A DNA stretch of 64,000 nt from Stenotrophomonas nitritireducens (GCF_001431425.1 NZ_LDJG01000015.1:1-64000), one strand, 5' to 3'. Counted from the first letter of the stretch, positions 36,990-45,019 are shown. Numbers and translations: made by a program. Notes: generated by a model from the sequence alone, not told the origin.

Positions 36990-37483
36990 GGTGTTCCGTT
37001 CCCCGGGATCTTCACGTCGGCGTCCGGATCGTCCTCGGCCGGCTCGTCGAACAGGCCCAGCCGCGACAGCTGCCGCCGCGTGGCGTGCATGCCGGTGTGG
37101 TGGAAGAAATACGTGACCCGCCAGACCGCATAGCCGGTGACCGCCAGGCTCGCCACCGAAGCGATCAGCAGGGAGACGAACCACGACAGGCCGACGTAGC
37201 GCAGGAAGGCGATCAGCGTGGCGGCCAGCAGCAGCCAGGCCGAGGCGCCGAACACGATGGCCACCCCGCTCCAGGCCAGCGCGCGCCCGAAGGCGCTGCG
37301 GGCCAGGGCGAAATCGGCCGAGGCCAGGCGCCGCAGCGAGCGCAGCGTGTGCGCCGCCGAATCCAGCGTCTGCCGGCCGGCGCTGCCGACCTGGCGGATG
37401 CTTTCTTCCAGCCCGGGCGCCGCGTTGCCGTCCTCTTCCGTGCCGTTGCCGGTGGCGCCGGGTGGTGGCGCGTTGTCGCTCAC
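36986..37483 (-). CDS. phage-holin-family-like (DUF1469/YqjE type) membrane protein
   Basis: Encodes 165 residues. A glycine/acid-rich N-terminal tail (1-35), then a helix with repeated LRSLRRLASADFALARSAFG, two membrane helices (about 70-92 and 98-122), then a soluble tail. This is the layout of the YqjE/Phage_holin_3_6 family, usually encoded beside DUF883 proteins of the YqjD type, as here. The four-base overlap with the next gene and an 8-base gap to DUF883 imply one operon. No evidence of lytic function. Confidence 0.85.
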   Translation of the reverse strand: MSDNAPPPGATGNGTEEDGNAAPGLEESIRQVGSAGRQTLDSAAHTLRSLRRLASADFALARSAFGRALAWSGVAIVFGASAWLLLAATLIAFLRYVGLSWFVSLLIASVASLAVTGYAVWRVTYFFHHTGMHATRRQLSRLGLFDEPAEDDPDADVKIPGNGTP

Positions 37484-37490
37484 GCCCGGG

Positions 37491-37850
37491 TCAGTCGTTG
37501 CTGCGGGCGAGCTTGGCGATGATCCAGCCGGCGGCGAAGGCCACGCCGAACGAGGCCAGCGGGCGCTCGCGGATCAGGTCGGCGGCGCTGTCGATCAGGT
37601 CCTTGCCCTTGTCCATCAGCGCGTCCATCTGCTCCTTCGCCGCGGCGCCGGAAAGTTCGGCGGCGGCCAGGCCGGACAGCGCGCTGTCGGACAGCTCCGC
37701 CTTCACGTTGGCCTTGCCCAGGCGCAGTTCGTCGCCGGCGGTGCTGGCCGCGTCCTTGACCGCCGAGCCGGCGGCGCGCGCGGCCGACTTCAGGTGCGAT
37801 CCTGCATCGCCCAGGTGTTCCTTCATGCTGTCGGTGTTGGTGGGGCTCAT
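37491..37850 (-). CDS. DUF883 (ElaB/YqjD-type) protein
   Basis: Encodes 119 residues. The N-terminal 90 residues are alanine/lysine/aspartate-rich amphipathic helices, and the C-terminus holds a single membrane anchor with the family signature RERPLASFGVAFAAGWIIAKL. YqjD/ElaB proteins attach ribosomes or other partners to the inner membrane in stationary phase. AAGGAG precedes the start at 37850. It is first in a three-gene cluster with the holin-like protein. Confidence 0.9.
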   Translation of the reverse strand: MSPTNTDSMKEHLGDAGSHLKSAARAAGSAVKDAASTAGDELRLGKANVKAELSDSALSGLAAAELSGAAAKEQMDALMDKGKDLIDSAADLIRERPLASFGVAFAAGWIIAKLARSND

Positions 37851-37949
37851 CACTTCGTCTCCTTGTTTCGGCGGGAGCGCCACCATGGCGGCGCAGGGTG
37901 CAAGCAATAGCAGCGATGGGGTGTAAGGAACGTTACGAGCGCGCGGCCA

Positions 37950-39374
37950 TCATCGCATCACCAGCTGGCCCTGCGTGTTTCCACGGACGATGCGCAGCAC
38001 CAGCTGCTGCGGGCGCGGGCTGAAACTCGCGCGCCAGCTGGCGAGATCGACGAACTCGCCGCTGCTGGCGGCCAGCACGATGTCGCCGCCGGACAGGCCC
38101 GACTGCGCGGCGCGGCTGCCGCGCGCCACCTCGCTGACCAGCACCCCGTTGAGGCCCGCCTGGCGCGCCGATTCGGGCAGGTCGACGAAGGTGGCGCCGG
38201 TCAGGCGCGGGTCCAGCGTGTCGCCGGTCACCGCACGCGGCTGTTCCTTGAGCGTGGCCTTGAGCTGCAGCGGCTTGCCGTCGCGGCGCACATCCAGTTC
38301 GACGGTACGGCCCACCGGCTGCAGGCCCTCGAAGTTGTGCAGCGCCTGGGCATTGTCCACGCGCTGGCCGTTGATCGCGGTGACCACGTCGCCGGCGCGC
38401 AGCCCCGCCGCGGCAGCGGCCGACCCGGACAGCACCCGGGTGACCAGCGCGCCGCGCGGTTCGTCCAGACCCAGCCCCTGCGCGATCTGCGCGCTCAGGT
38501 TCTGCGTCTCCACGCCCAGCGTGCCGCGCACCACCACGCCCTTGGTGATCAGCTGTTCGACCACGTCGCGGGCGAGGTTGGAGGGAATGGCCAGGCCCAG
38601 GCCGATGTTGCCGGCCATGCTGCCCTGCGGGTTGAAGCTGGCGGTGTTGATGCCGACCAGCTGCCCGGCCAGGTTGACCAGGGCGCCGCCGGAGTTGCCC
38701 GGGTTGATCGAGGCGTCGGTCTGGATGAAGTTCTGGTAGCCCAGCCCGCGGATGCCGCTGCGGCCCACTGCCGAGACGATGCCCGAGGTCACGGTCTGGC
38801 TGAAGCCGAACGGGTTGCCGATGGCGACCACGAAATCGCCGGTGCGCAGCTGGTCGCTGTCGCCCAGCGGCAGTGCGGTGAGCTTGTCGGCGGGGATGCG
38901 GATCAGCGCGATGTCGGTGTCGCGGTCCGAGCCGAGGAACTCGGCCTTGACCGTGCGCCCGTCGGCCAGCGTCACCTGCACGTCGTCGGCGTTTTCGATC
39001 ACGTGGTGGTTGGTCAGCACGTAGCCCTTGGCCGCGTCGATGATCACCCCCGAGCCCAGCGATTCGTTGATGCGCTCCTGTGGCACCTGCGGGAACAGGC
39101 GGCGGAAGAACGGGTCGTCGAAGAACGGATTGCGCACCCGCACCACCTGCTTGGTGTTGACGCTGACCACCGCCGGCATCACCCGTTCCAGCATCGGCGC
39201 CAGCGACGGCACCGGCTGGCCGGCGACCGAGGCCGGCAGCGCCGCGGTCGCCGGCAGCATGGCGCCGGTGGCCGCTTCGGCGCGGTTGTCCAGGTGGGCG
39301 TTGATGGCGCTGGCGGTGAAGCCGCCGAAGGCGGCGGCCAGGGCGAGGGTGAGCAGGGTCGGGAGCGGTCGCAT
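37950..39374 (-). CDS. periplasmic Do-type serine protease (DegP/DegQ/MucD)
   Basis: Encodes 474 residues. Signal peptide about 1-23. The chymotrypsin-like domain shows the catalytic triad: His in LTNHHVIE (near 121), Asp in DRDTDIALIR (near 151) and Ser in NPGNSGGAL (near 225). Two PDZ domains follow (about 280-370 and 385-470), as in DegP/DegQ/MucD. It degrades or refolds misfolded envelope proteins. The short LA-loop region and PSLAPMLERVMPAVVSV start look more like DegQ/MucD than long-loop DegP. A promoter resembling the sigma-E type lies about 80 bases upstream. No rpoE or anti-sigma gene is adjacent. Confidence 0.92.
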   Translation of the reverse strand: MRPLPTLLTLALAAAFGGFTASAINAHLDNRAEAATGAMLPATAALPASVAGQPVPSLAPMLERVMPAVVSVNTKQVVRVRNPFFDDPFFRRLFPQVPQERINESLGSGVIIDAAKGYVLTNHHVIENADDVQVTLADGRTVKAEFLGSDRDTDIALIRIPADKLTALPLGDSDQLRTGDFVVAIGNPFGFSQTVTSGIVSAVGRSGIRGLGYQNFIQTDASINPGNSGGALVNLAGQLVGINTASFNPQGSMAGNIGLGLAIPSNLARDVVEQLITKGVVVRGTLGVETQNLSAQIAQGLGLDEPRGALVTRVLSGSAAAAAGLRAGDVVTAINGQRVDNAQALHNFEGLQPVGRTVELDVRRDGKPLQLKATLKEQPRAVTGDTLDPRLTGATFVDLPESARQAGLNGVLVSEVARGSRAAQSGLSGGDIVLAASSGEFVDLASWRASFSPRPQQLVLRIVRGNTQGQLVMR

Positions 39375-39453
39375 AGGTGCCGGGGTTCCATGCTGGGACG
39401 CCGTTCGGGGCGTCCGGGGTGGGGCGGAAGTTGCTGAACGGGAGTGTGGCGGC

Positions 39454-39482
39454 AGTGACCTAAATCGACAATGAAATGTTCC
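39454..39482 (-). promoter_or_regulatory. possible sigma-E-like promoter for the Do protease
   Basis: On the minus strand GGAACAT is followed, after 17 bases, by TCACT. This approximates the sigma-E pattern GGAACTT-N16/17-TCTGA. Other members of the Do protease family are under sigma-E control; here the match is imperfect, so this is a prediction. Confidence 0.35.
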
Positions 39483-39550
39483 GCAGCGCCGCAATCGCCG
39501 GGCTGCCAAGCCTTGCGCGGATTGCAAGATCCCCGACACATATTTTTCGT

Positions 39551-39579
39551 TTGACATCACCCCTATGGTGGGTAAGCTT
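39551..39579 (+). promoter_or_regulatory. candidate sigma-70 promoter of nrdJ
   Basis: A perfect TTGACA (39551-39556) is followed by 16-17 bases and a weak -10 (TAAGCT or AAGCTT). Transcription would begin near 39586, giving a leader of about 250 nt before the nrdJa start codon, which is the extent of the structured region. Confidence 0.5.
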
Positions 39580-39586
39580 GGCCTCG

Positions 39587-39839
39587 CCATCAGCCACTAG
39601 ATGTTGGGTTGATGTGAAATGCGTCCCCAAGAAGTAGGGTTGAGGCCCGGGGTGCAAGCACCCCATCGGAAGGCGTGCAATGACGACGGAAGCGATGCAG
39701 ACAGCCGGCCCGCGCCGGACCAATCCCCGCCCACCCGCAGGCGCGTGACCACGCGCCGGCATCGTCGTCGTTGCAGCCCGGCCCGACCGGGGAAACGGTA
39801 AACCGCACCGCAAGGTGCACAAGGAGAGTTCCCACCATC
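39587..39839 (+). ncRNA. structured 5' leader of nrdJ, candidate cis-regulatory RNA
   Basis: The leader can fold into defined helices. A hairpin GGGGTG-CAAG-CACCCC lies at 39649-39664. A long stem pairs 39676-39687 with 39764-39775 (12 bp, one G-U), carries a one-sided 6-base bulge GGAAGC (39688-39693), and continues with 5 bp (39694-39698 with 39759-39763). It encloses two hairpins, CCGGC/GCCGG at 39705-39718 and GGCGCGT-GACC-ACGCGCC at 39740-39757. A last hairpin, GCACC-GCAA-GGTGC (39805-39818), with a GNRA loop, abuts the AAGGAG site, so ribosome access could be controlled. The usual cobalamin-riboswitch B12 box is absent. Confidence 0.6.
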
Positions 39840-41993
39840 ATGAGTACGGTGCGTCTGGAAGTGGTCAGCAACCCAACCCGATCGGACCTTATCCCCCTGC
39901 AGCCCGCCTCGCAGGACATCTGGGACAAGAAGTACCGCCTCAAGACCAAGGCCGGCGAGGCGCTGGATGCCGACATCGACGGCACCTACCAGCGCGTGGC
40001 CCGTGCCCTGGCCGACGCCGAGGGCAGCGACGAGAAGCGCGCCTACTGGTTCGAGCGCTTCGTCTGGGCGCTGCGCCGCGGCGCGATCCCGGCCGGCCGC
40101 ATCACCTCCAATGCCGGCGCGCAGGAACACAAGCCGGCCACCAGCACCATCAACTGCACCGTGTCGGGCACCATCACCGACTCGATGGACGGCATCCTGG
40201 AAAAGGTCCACGAAGCGGGCCTGACCCTGAAGGCCGGCTGCGGCATCGGCTATGAGTTCAGCACGCTGCGTCCGCGCGGCGCGTTCGTGGCTGGCGCCGG
40301 CGCCTACACCTCCGGGCCGATGTCCTTCATGGATATCTACGACAAGATGTGCTTCACCGTGTCCTCGGCCGGCGGCCGCCGCGGCGCGCAGATGGGCACC
40401 TTCGACGTGTCGCACCCGGACGTGAAGGACTTCATCCGCGCCAAGCGCGAGGACGGCCGCCTGCGCCAGTTCAACCTGTCGCTGCTGATCACCGACGGCT
40501 TCATGGAAGCGGTGGACCAGGACGCCGACTGGCCGCTGGTGTTCCCGATCAACATCAAGGAGCAGGCCGAGCTTGACCCGGCCAGCGGCGAGGAAGTGGT
40601 CTGGCGCGAATGGCCGACCCACGAGAACTACATCGTGCGCGACGACGGCCTGGTGGCCTGCAAGGTGTACGGCCACATCCGCGCCCGCCACCTGTGGGAC
40701 ATGATCATGGTCTCGACGTACGACTACGCCGAGCCGGGCTTCATCCTGATCGACCGCGTCAACGAGATGAACAACAACTGGTGGTGCGAGAGCATCCGCG
40801 CCACCAACCCCTGCGGCGAGCAGCCGCTGCCGCCGTACGGCGCCTGCCTGCTGGGCTCGGTCAACCTGACCAAGTTCGTGCGCGACCCGTTCACCGACAA
40901 GGCCTCGTTCGACTGGGACGAGTACAAGGAGGTGGTGCGCGTGTTCACCCGCATGCTCGACAACGTGGTCGAGGTCAACGGCCTGCCGCTGGAACAGCAG
41001 CGCAACGAGATCGTGCGCAAGCGCCGCCACGGCATGGGTTTCCTCGGCCTGGGCAGCACCATGACCATGCTGGGCATGAAGTACGGCTCTGCGGAATCGT
41101 GCGAATTCACCGAGTCCATCGCCCGCGACATGGCCGTGGCCGGCTGGGAAACCGGCCTGGAACTGGCTCGCGAGAAGGGCCCGGCGCCGATCATGGAGGA
41201 GGCCTTCGACGTCACCGCCGCGATGCTGCGCCAGCGCCCGGAGATGCGCAAGGACGGCTGGAAGGCTGGGCAGAAGATCCAGGGCAAGGTGCTGCACGCG
41301 CGCTACAGCCGCTACATGCAGCGCATCGCCTCGGTCGCCCCGGAACTGGTGGACGAACTGGCCGAGACCGGCGCGCGCTTCACCCACCACAGCTCCATCG
41401 CGCCGACCGGCACCATCAGCCTGTCGCTGGCCAACAACGCCTCCAACGGCATCGAGCCGTCGTTCGCGCACCACTACAGCCGCAACGTGATCCGCGAGGG
41501 CAAGAAGACCAAGGAGAAGGTGGACGTGTTCTCCTTCGAACTGCTGGCCTACCGCGAACTGGTCAACGCCAAGGCCATGCCGTTCGCCGAGGATTCGCAG
41601 GCGCGGCTGCCGGACTACTTCATCGCCGCCGACGACATCTCGCCCAAGGAGCACGTCGACGTGCAGGCCGCCGCGCAGAAGTGGGTGGACAGCTCGATTT
41701 CCAAGACCGCCAACGTACCGACCGACTATCCGTACGAGCAGTTCAAGGACATCTACCGCTACGCGCACCAGCAGGGCCTGAAGGGCTGCACCACGTTCCG
41801 CTTCAACCCGGCCGCCTTCCAGGGCGTGCTGGTCAAGGAAGCGGACCTGGAGAACACCACCTACCGCTTCGAGCTGGAAGACGGCCAGGTGGTGGAGGTC
41901 AAGGGCAACGAGCAGATCGAGTACGACGGCGAGATGCACACCGCCGCCAACCTGTTCGATGCCCTGAAAGAAGGCTACTACGGCAAGTTCTGA
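39840..41993 (+). CDS. nrdJ: adenosylcobalamin-dependent ribonucleotide reductase, large part (NrdJa)
   Basis: Encodes 717 residues of class II ribonucleotide reductase, which makes deoxyribonucleotides with an AdoCbl-derived thiyl radical and needs no oxygen. Visible catalytic residues are Cys106 in STINCTVSGT (one redox cysteine), N323-x-C325-x-E327 in NPCGEQPLPPYG (radical cysteine and acid/base residues) and the other redox cysteine in KGCTTFRFNP near 660. As in Pseudomonas aeruginosa, the protein is split: the C-terminal TSCPD/cysteine module is encoded separately (42853-43617), with a histone-like gene in between. AAGGAG precedes the ATG at 39840. An earlier in-frame ATG lies within the structured leader. 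Confidence 0.95.
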   Translation: MSTVRLEVVSNPTRSDLIPLQPASQDIWDKKYRLKTKAGEALDADIDGTYQRVARALADAEGSDEKRAYWFERFVWALRRGAIPAGRITSNAGAQEHKPATSTINCTVSGTITDSMDGILEKVHEAGLTLKAGCGIGYEFSTLRPRGAFVAGAGAYTSGPMSFMDIYDKMCFTVSSAGGRRGAQMGTFDVSHPDVKDFIRAKREDGRLRQFNLSLLITDGFMEAVDQDADWPLVFPINIKEQAELDPASGEEVVWREWPTHENYIVRDDGLVACKVYGHIRARHLWDMIMVSTYDYAEPGFILIDRVNEMNNNWWCESIRATNPCGEQPLPPYGACLLGSVNLTKFVRDPFTDKASFDWDEYKEVVRVFTRMLDNVVEVNGLPLEQQRNEIVRKRRHGMGFLGLGSTMTMLGMKYGSAESCEFTESIARDMAVAGWETGLELAREKGPAPIMEEAFDVTAAMLRQRPEMRKDGWKAGQKIQGKVLHARYSRYMQRIASVAPELVDELAETGARFTHHSSIAPTGTISLSLANNASNGIEPSFAHHYSRNVIREGKKTKEKVDVFSFELLAYRELVNAKAMPFAEDSQARLPDYFIAADDISPKEHVDVQAAAQKWVDSSISKTANVPTDYPYEQFKDIYRYAHQQGLKGCTTFRFNPAAFQGVLVKEADLENTTYRFELEDGQVVEVKGNEQIEYDGEMHTAANLFDALKEGYYGKF

Positions 41994-42010
41994 AGTCGCC
42001 TTCGAACGCC

Positions 42011-42058
42011 GTTCAGCCGTGTGGCTGAGCGGCGGCGGTGGTTCCGCCACCGGGTTTT
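42011..42058 (+). terminator. hairpins after nrdJa
   Basis: TTCAGCC/GGCTGAG (about 42012-42029) and CGGTGG/CCACCG followed by GGTTTT (about 42036-42058) lie between nrdJa and the histone-like gene. They form a weak terminator or an RNA processing/stability element; readthrough to the next two genes is likely. Confidence 0.5.
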
Positions 42059-42134
42059 CGCGCATGTCCCACGCTTCACCCGCTTCGATTTAGCATCGCC
42101 AACGTTACGGACCCGATGCCCTCAGGAGGGCTTT

Positions 42135-42776
42135 ATGAGCAATGGCAATGGTGTGACGGCGACTGTTTCCCAGGTTGCCGAGAACGTGAAGGAAGGCGCG
42201 GCCCACCTGGGCGAAGCGATGGCCGCCACCGCCAGCGATACCGTGGCCGCGGTGAGAACCCGCGCGCGCAAGGTCGAAGCCGGCGCGAAAAAGCAGGTCG
42301 CCAAGGTGAAGAAGGCCGTCAAGAAGGCCGAGAAGGTCGTCGCCAAGAAGGCGGCCGCCGCGAAGAAGGAAGTAAAGAAGACCGTCTCGAGCGTGCGCCA
42401 GAAACTGGAAGCGGCCAAGGCCAGCGCCAAGGCCGAGGCCGCCGACCTGAAGAAGAAGGGCGCCGGCAAGCGCGCCACCGCCAAGAAGGCCGTCGCCGCC
42501 GCCGAGAAGAAGGCGGTCAAGAAGGTCACGTCGGCGAAGAAGACGGTGAAGGCCGCTGAGAAGAAGGTGGCCAAGGCCGTCGGCAAGAAGACCGCCGCGG
42601 TGAAGAAGGCGGTCGGGAAGGTCGAGAAGAAAGTCGCCGGCAAGACCGCCGCCGTGAAGAAGGCGGTGAAGAAGGTCGAGAAGAAAGTGGCCAAGAAGGC
42701 CGCTTCGGCGAAGAAGACGGTGGCGAAGAAGGCCGCCGCCGTGAAGAAGGCCGCGAAGAAGGCCGTCCGCAGGTAG
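42135..42776 (+). CDS. histone H1-like nucleoid protein
   Basis: Encodes 213 residues. The first 40 residues resemble a DUF883-like amphipathic segment (NVKEGAAHLGEAMAATASD); from residue about 45 the protein is almost entirely lysine, alanine and valine in AKKAVKK-type repeats, as in eukaryotic H1 tails and AlgP/Hc1-like proteins. It is expected to bind and compact DNA without sequence preference. A perfect AGGAGG precedes the ATG. The gene separates the two ribonucleotide-reductase genes and lies on the same strand, so expression may be linked to DNA synthesis capacity. Repetitive coding DNA makes copy-number variation likely. Confidence 0.88.
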   Translation: MSNGNGVTATVSQVAENVKEGAAHLGEAMAATASDTVAAVRTRARKVEAGAKKQVAKVKKAVKKAEKVVAKKAAAAKKEVKKTVSSVRQKLEAAKASAKAEAADLKKKGAGKRATAKKAVAAAEKKAVKKVTSAKKTVKAAEKKVAKAVGKKTAAVKKAVGKVEKKVAGKTAAVKKAVKKVEKKVAKKAASAKKTVAKKAAAVKKAAKKAVRR

Positions 42777-42852
42777 GCCGTACCCGCGTCCCCGTCCGCC
42801 ACGGGCGGGGACGCCGCAACCCGCACCACAACGCATAACCAGGACCCGCACC

Positions 42853-43617
42853 ATGGCCGTCAAGATCGACAAGAAAATCAAGGGTTATTCCGTCATCACC
42901 CCGGACGACAAGGCCCGGGAGGCGACGGCCAAGGCTCCGGTCGCACAGGCGCAGGACGATGCCCAGGACAGCAACATCGTGCACATGCACGAGCGCATCG
43001 AGCGTCCCGACGTGCTGATCGGCAGCACCTACAAGATCAAGTCGCCGCTGGTGGAGCACGCCTTCTACGTGACCATCAACGACATCGTGCTCAACGCCGG
43101 TACCGAACACGAACTGCGCCGCCCGTTCGAGATCTTCATCAACTCCAAGTCGATGGAGCATTTCCAGTGGATCGTGGCGCTGACCCGCATCATGTCCGCC
43201 GTGTTCCGCAAGGGCGGCGACGTCACCTTCATCGTCGACGAGATGAAGGCCGTGTTCGACCCGAAGGGCGGCTACTTCAAGGCCGGCGGCGTGTACATGC
43301 CCTCGCTGGTGGCCGAACTGGGCTCCATCGTCGAAGACCACATGAAGTCCATCGGCCTGCTGCACGACCCGGAAATGAGCGCCCACCAGCGCGCCCTGAT
43401 CGCCGAGAAACGCAAGCAGTTCGAAGAGCGCTCAAAAAAAAACACTGACGCCGTGATCGCCGCTCCCGCCAGGCGCGAGGAAGACGTGGAAGTCACCGGC
43501 GAAGGCACCAGTTTCCCGCCCAGCGCCACCATGTGCCACAAGTGCAGCACCAAGGCGCTGGTGGTGATGGATGGGTGCGCGACCTGCTTGAATTGCGGGT
43601 ACAGCAAGTGCGGTTGA
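42853..43617 (+). CDS. nrdJb: NrdJb, C-terminal module of split class II ribonucleotide reductase
   Basis: Encodes 254 residues. It carries a TSCPD-like domain (about residues 45-165: FEIFINSKSMEHFQWIVALT, VYMPSLVAELGSIVEDHM) and a C-terminal cysteine cluster, CHKC near 228-231 and CATCLNC near 242-248 with Cys253 penultimate, the probable electron-relay or zinc site that serves NrdJa. In Pseudomonas aeruginosa both halves are needed for activity. It lies 76 bases after the histone-like gene. An A9 run in the codons for residues 194-197 (43434-43442) is a potential frameshift site just before the cysteine domain. A terminator follows. Confidence 0.9.
   Translation: MAVKIDKKIKGYSVITPDDKAREATAKAPVAQAQDDAQDSNIVHMHERIERPDVLIGSTYKIKSPLVEHAFYVTINDIVLNAGTEHELRRPFEIFINSKSMEHFQWIVALTRIMSAVFRKGGDVTFIVDEMKAVFDPKGGYFKAGGVYMPSLVAELGSIVEDHMKSIGLLHDPEMSAHQRALIAEKRKQFEERSKKNTDAVIAAPARREEDVEVTGEGTSFPPSATMCHKCSTKALVVMDGCATCLNCGYSKCG
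43432..43448 (+). other. slippery A9 run in nrdJb
   Basis: The codons are TCA AAA AAA AAC, a stretch of nine A's in an otherwise GC-rich gene, and A-AAA-AAC fits the -1 frameshift heptamer pattern. A -1 shift, or insertion of one A, leads at once to CAC TGA, giving a product of 198 residues that lacks the cysteine domain. Loss of one A also stops within five codons. Confidence 0.55.
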
Positions 43618-43642
43618 TGGTCGGATAACGCCAAAAGAGATC

Positions 43643-43676
43643 GGGGCCGGAGCTCTAACGAGTCCGGCCCTTTTCT
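43643..43676 (+). terminator. terminator of the nrdJ-histone-nrdJb unit
   Basis: GGGCCGGA pairs with TCCGGCCC across an 11-base loop, followed by TTTTCTTT. It marks the end of the transcript 26 bases after the nrdJb stop. Confidence 0.9.
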
Positions 43677-43818
43677 TTGCAGCATTGGGAAAGCCCTCTG
43701 CTCTGATCCTGCCGCAAGCCGGGTGCCGATGCGCTGGTCCTTCGTATTGCCGGAGCCGGATGCGCAGTCAGCTTTTGGCATGGCCGCTCTTTTCATGGAC
43801 CGCAATGCAGGGGAGACG

Positions 43819-44595
43819 ATGCGAAAGAACCGATGGATGATTGGAGCCTGGCTGACCTTCGTCGCGTCGATGGCCGCGACGGCCGGACCACTGGACTACA
43901 CGCCTTCGCAATGGGCGCAGATCGACGTACTGCGCAGGTCGGCAAGCGAGCATGCCAATGCGAAAGCCGGCGAAGCATGTGGATGGAGCCCGGCCGAGCC
44001 CGATACGCCGATCGACATGGTGGCGCTGGACGCGGCGCCGGTGAGCCAGCCGGCGCTGCGTGAAAAGCTGATGGCCATGTTGAAGGAAGACCAGGCTTCA
44101 CGCGATGTGATGTTTGCTGCGGAATCGCCGATCAGCAAGGCCCGGGTGGGATATGGCGACGCGCGGCATCGGAAGGAATTGATCGCCATCGTGGATGAAT
44201 ATGGCCTGCCTACCACGGCCATGGTGGGCGACAGCGGTGTGTGGGCAACGTTCTATCTTTCCGTGCATGCGGATGAGGACCTCGCCCTGCAGCGGCGTCT
44301 GCTGGATCTGATGGAGAAAGCAGCAGGAGCAAGCGCGATACCGGCCTATTTCCCGGGAATGTTCACCACGATCCGTCGCAATGTGCCAATGGGAAAGCCC
44401 TATGCCGAAATCTACGAAGGCGATCAGAAGGGGAGGGAAGAGGCGGGTGCGGAGCCTTTGATCCCCGGCGATCCGAAATCCTGCTTCGCTTCCAGGCGCA
44501 GGACGTTTGCCAGGGAATGGTTGCGCGATCATCTACCCGTCGATATTGCAGGCGTTCTTCCGGATGCGGGGGAGGGAGCTGGAGAGGCGCTCTGA
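43819..44595 (+). CDS. exported DUF6624-like protein
   Basis: Encodes 258 residues. A signal peptide (about 1-24, ending AATAG) is followed by a region that matches the DUF6624 pattern: LREKLMAMLKEDQASRD near 95, RKELIAIVDEYGLPTTAMVGDSGVWATFYLSVHADED near 132-168, and QRRLLDLMEKAA. Function of the family is unknown. GGGGAG precedes the start at 43819; an earlier in-frame start has no binding site and would bury the signal peptide. It stands alone between a terminator and a poorly coding stretch, and its base composition looks lower in GC than its neighbours. Confidence 0.8.
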   Translation: MRKNRWMIGAWLTFVASMAATAGPLDYTPSQWAQIDVLRRSASEHANAKAGEACGWSPAEPDTPIDMVALDAAPVSQPALREKLMAMLKEDQASRDVMFAAESPISKARVGYGDARHRKELIAIVDEYGLPTTAMVGDSGVWATFYLSVHADEDLALQRRLLDLMEKAAGASAIPAYFPGMFTTIRRNVPMGKPYAEIYEGDQKGREEAGAEPLIPGDPKSCFASRRRTFAREWLRDHLPVDIAGVLPDAGEGAGEAL

Positions 44596-44734
44596 GTTCG
44601 TCGACGGAGGAAGGAGGTATTACGCGTCGGTTGTGTTGGACGCGAACCAGCGTTTAAGCCGTAGCGCCCTATGAAGCGGCGGTCACGCAATTCCATTCCA
44701 TGAAGCGGCATTGCGTCGAACCTGGGGCCGGTGG

Positions 44735-45019
44735 TCAAGGTCGCTTTTGCCGGAACAACCAGTCGCGCCATGCCGTGCCGGGGTGGATGTCGGCAACCTG
44801 CATGCGAGCGGGGCGCAGCACCCGATAGGGCATGGCCATTCGGTAGGACGTGGTGGAGACTCCGGCGCCGAACTTTCCGGCGTGGGCCCCTGCGGAAACA
44901 TCCGCTGCCATCCGGGCGATGCCCGCGGCACTCTCCATCGGGCAGCCGGCCCGTGCGCATCCGACGAGTGGGATGCACAGGCGGGAGAGGGGGCCGATCA
45001 TTGTTCGCATCGGGAACAT
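44735..45019 (-). CDS. weakly supported hypothetical protein
   Basis: The 627-base stretch 44596-45222 holds no clear gene. The best candidate is this 94-codon frame, with starts at 45019 or 45010 (an open frame continues to 45073). Its third codon positions are about three quarters G or C, less than in the surrounding genes but more than chance. The start region has a hydrophobic, cysteine-bearing stretch (LSRLCIPLVGCARAGC) that could be a signal segment. No ribosome binding site is convincing and no family is recognised. Confidence 0.25.
   Translation of the reverse strand: MFPMRTMIGPLSRLCIPLVGCARAGCPMESAAGIARMAADVSAGAHAGKFGAGVSTTSYRMAMPYRVLRPARMQVADIHPGTAWRDWLFRQKRP

Noticed and set aside
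39536-39570. NrdR boxes in the nrdJ promoter
   Set aside because: ACACATAT and a CACC/GGTG dyad are present, but they match the NrdR consensus poorly and are about 20 rather than about 31 bases apart.
39587-39839. Classical cobalamin riboswitch before nrdJ
   Set aside because: A GCCACT stretch lies at the leader start, but the B12 box and the usual order of conserved blocks are missing, so the leader is called only as structured RNA of unknown class.
39597-42065. Long minus-strand frame opposite nrdJa (822 codons)
   Set aside because: It is antisense to a gene with intact catalytic motifs; composition is that of a shadow frame.
44529-44978. 149-codon minus-strand frame in the gap after the DUF6624 gene
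   Set aside because: It overlaps the 3' end of that gene, is rich in Arg/Pro/His and lacks a ribosome binding site.
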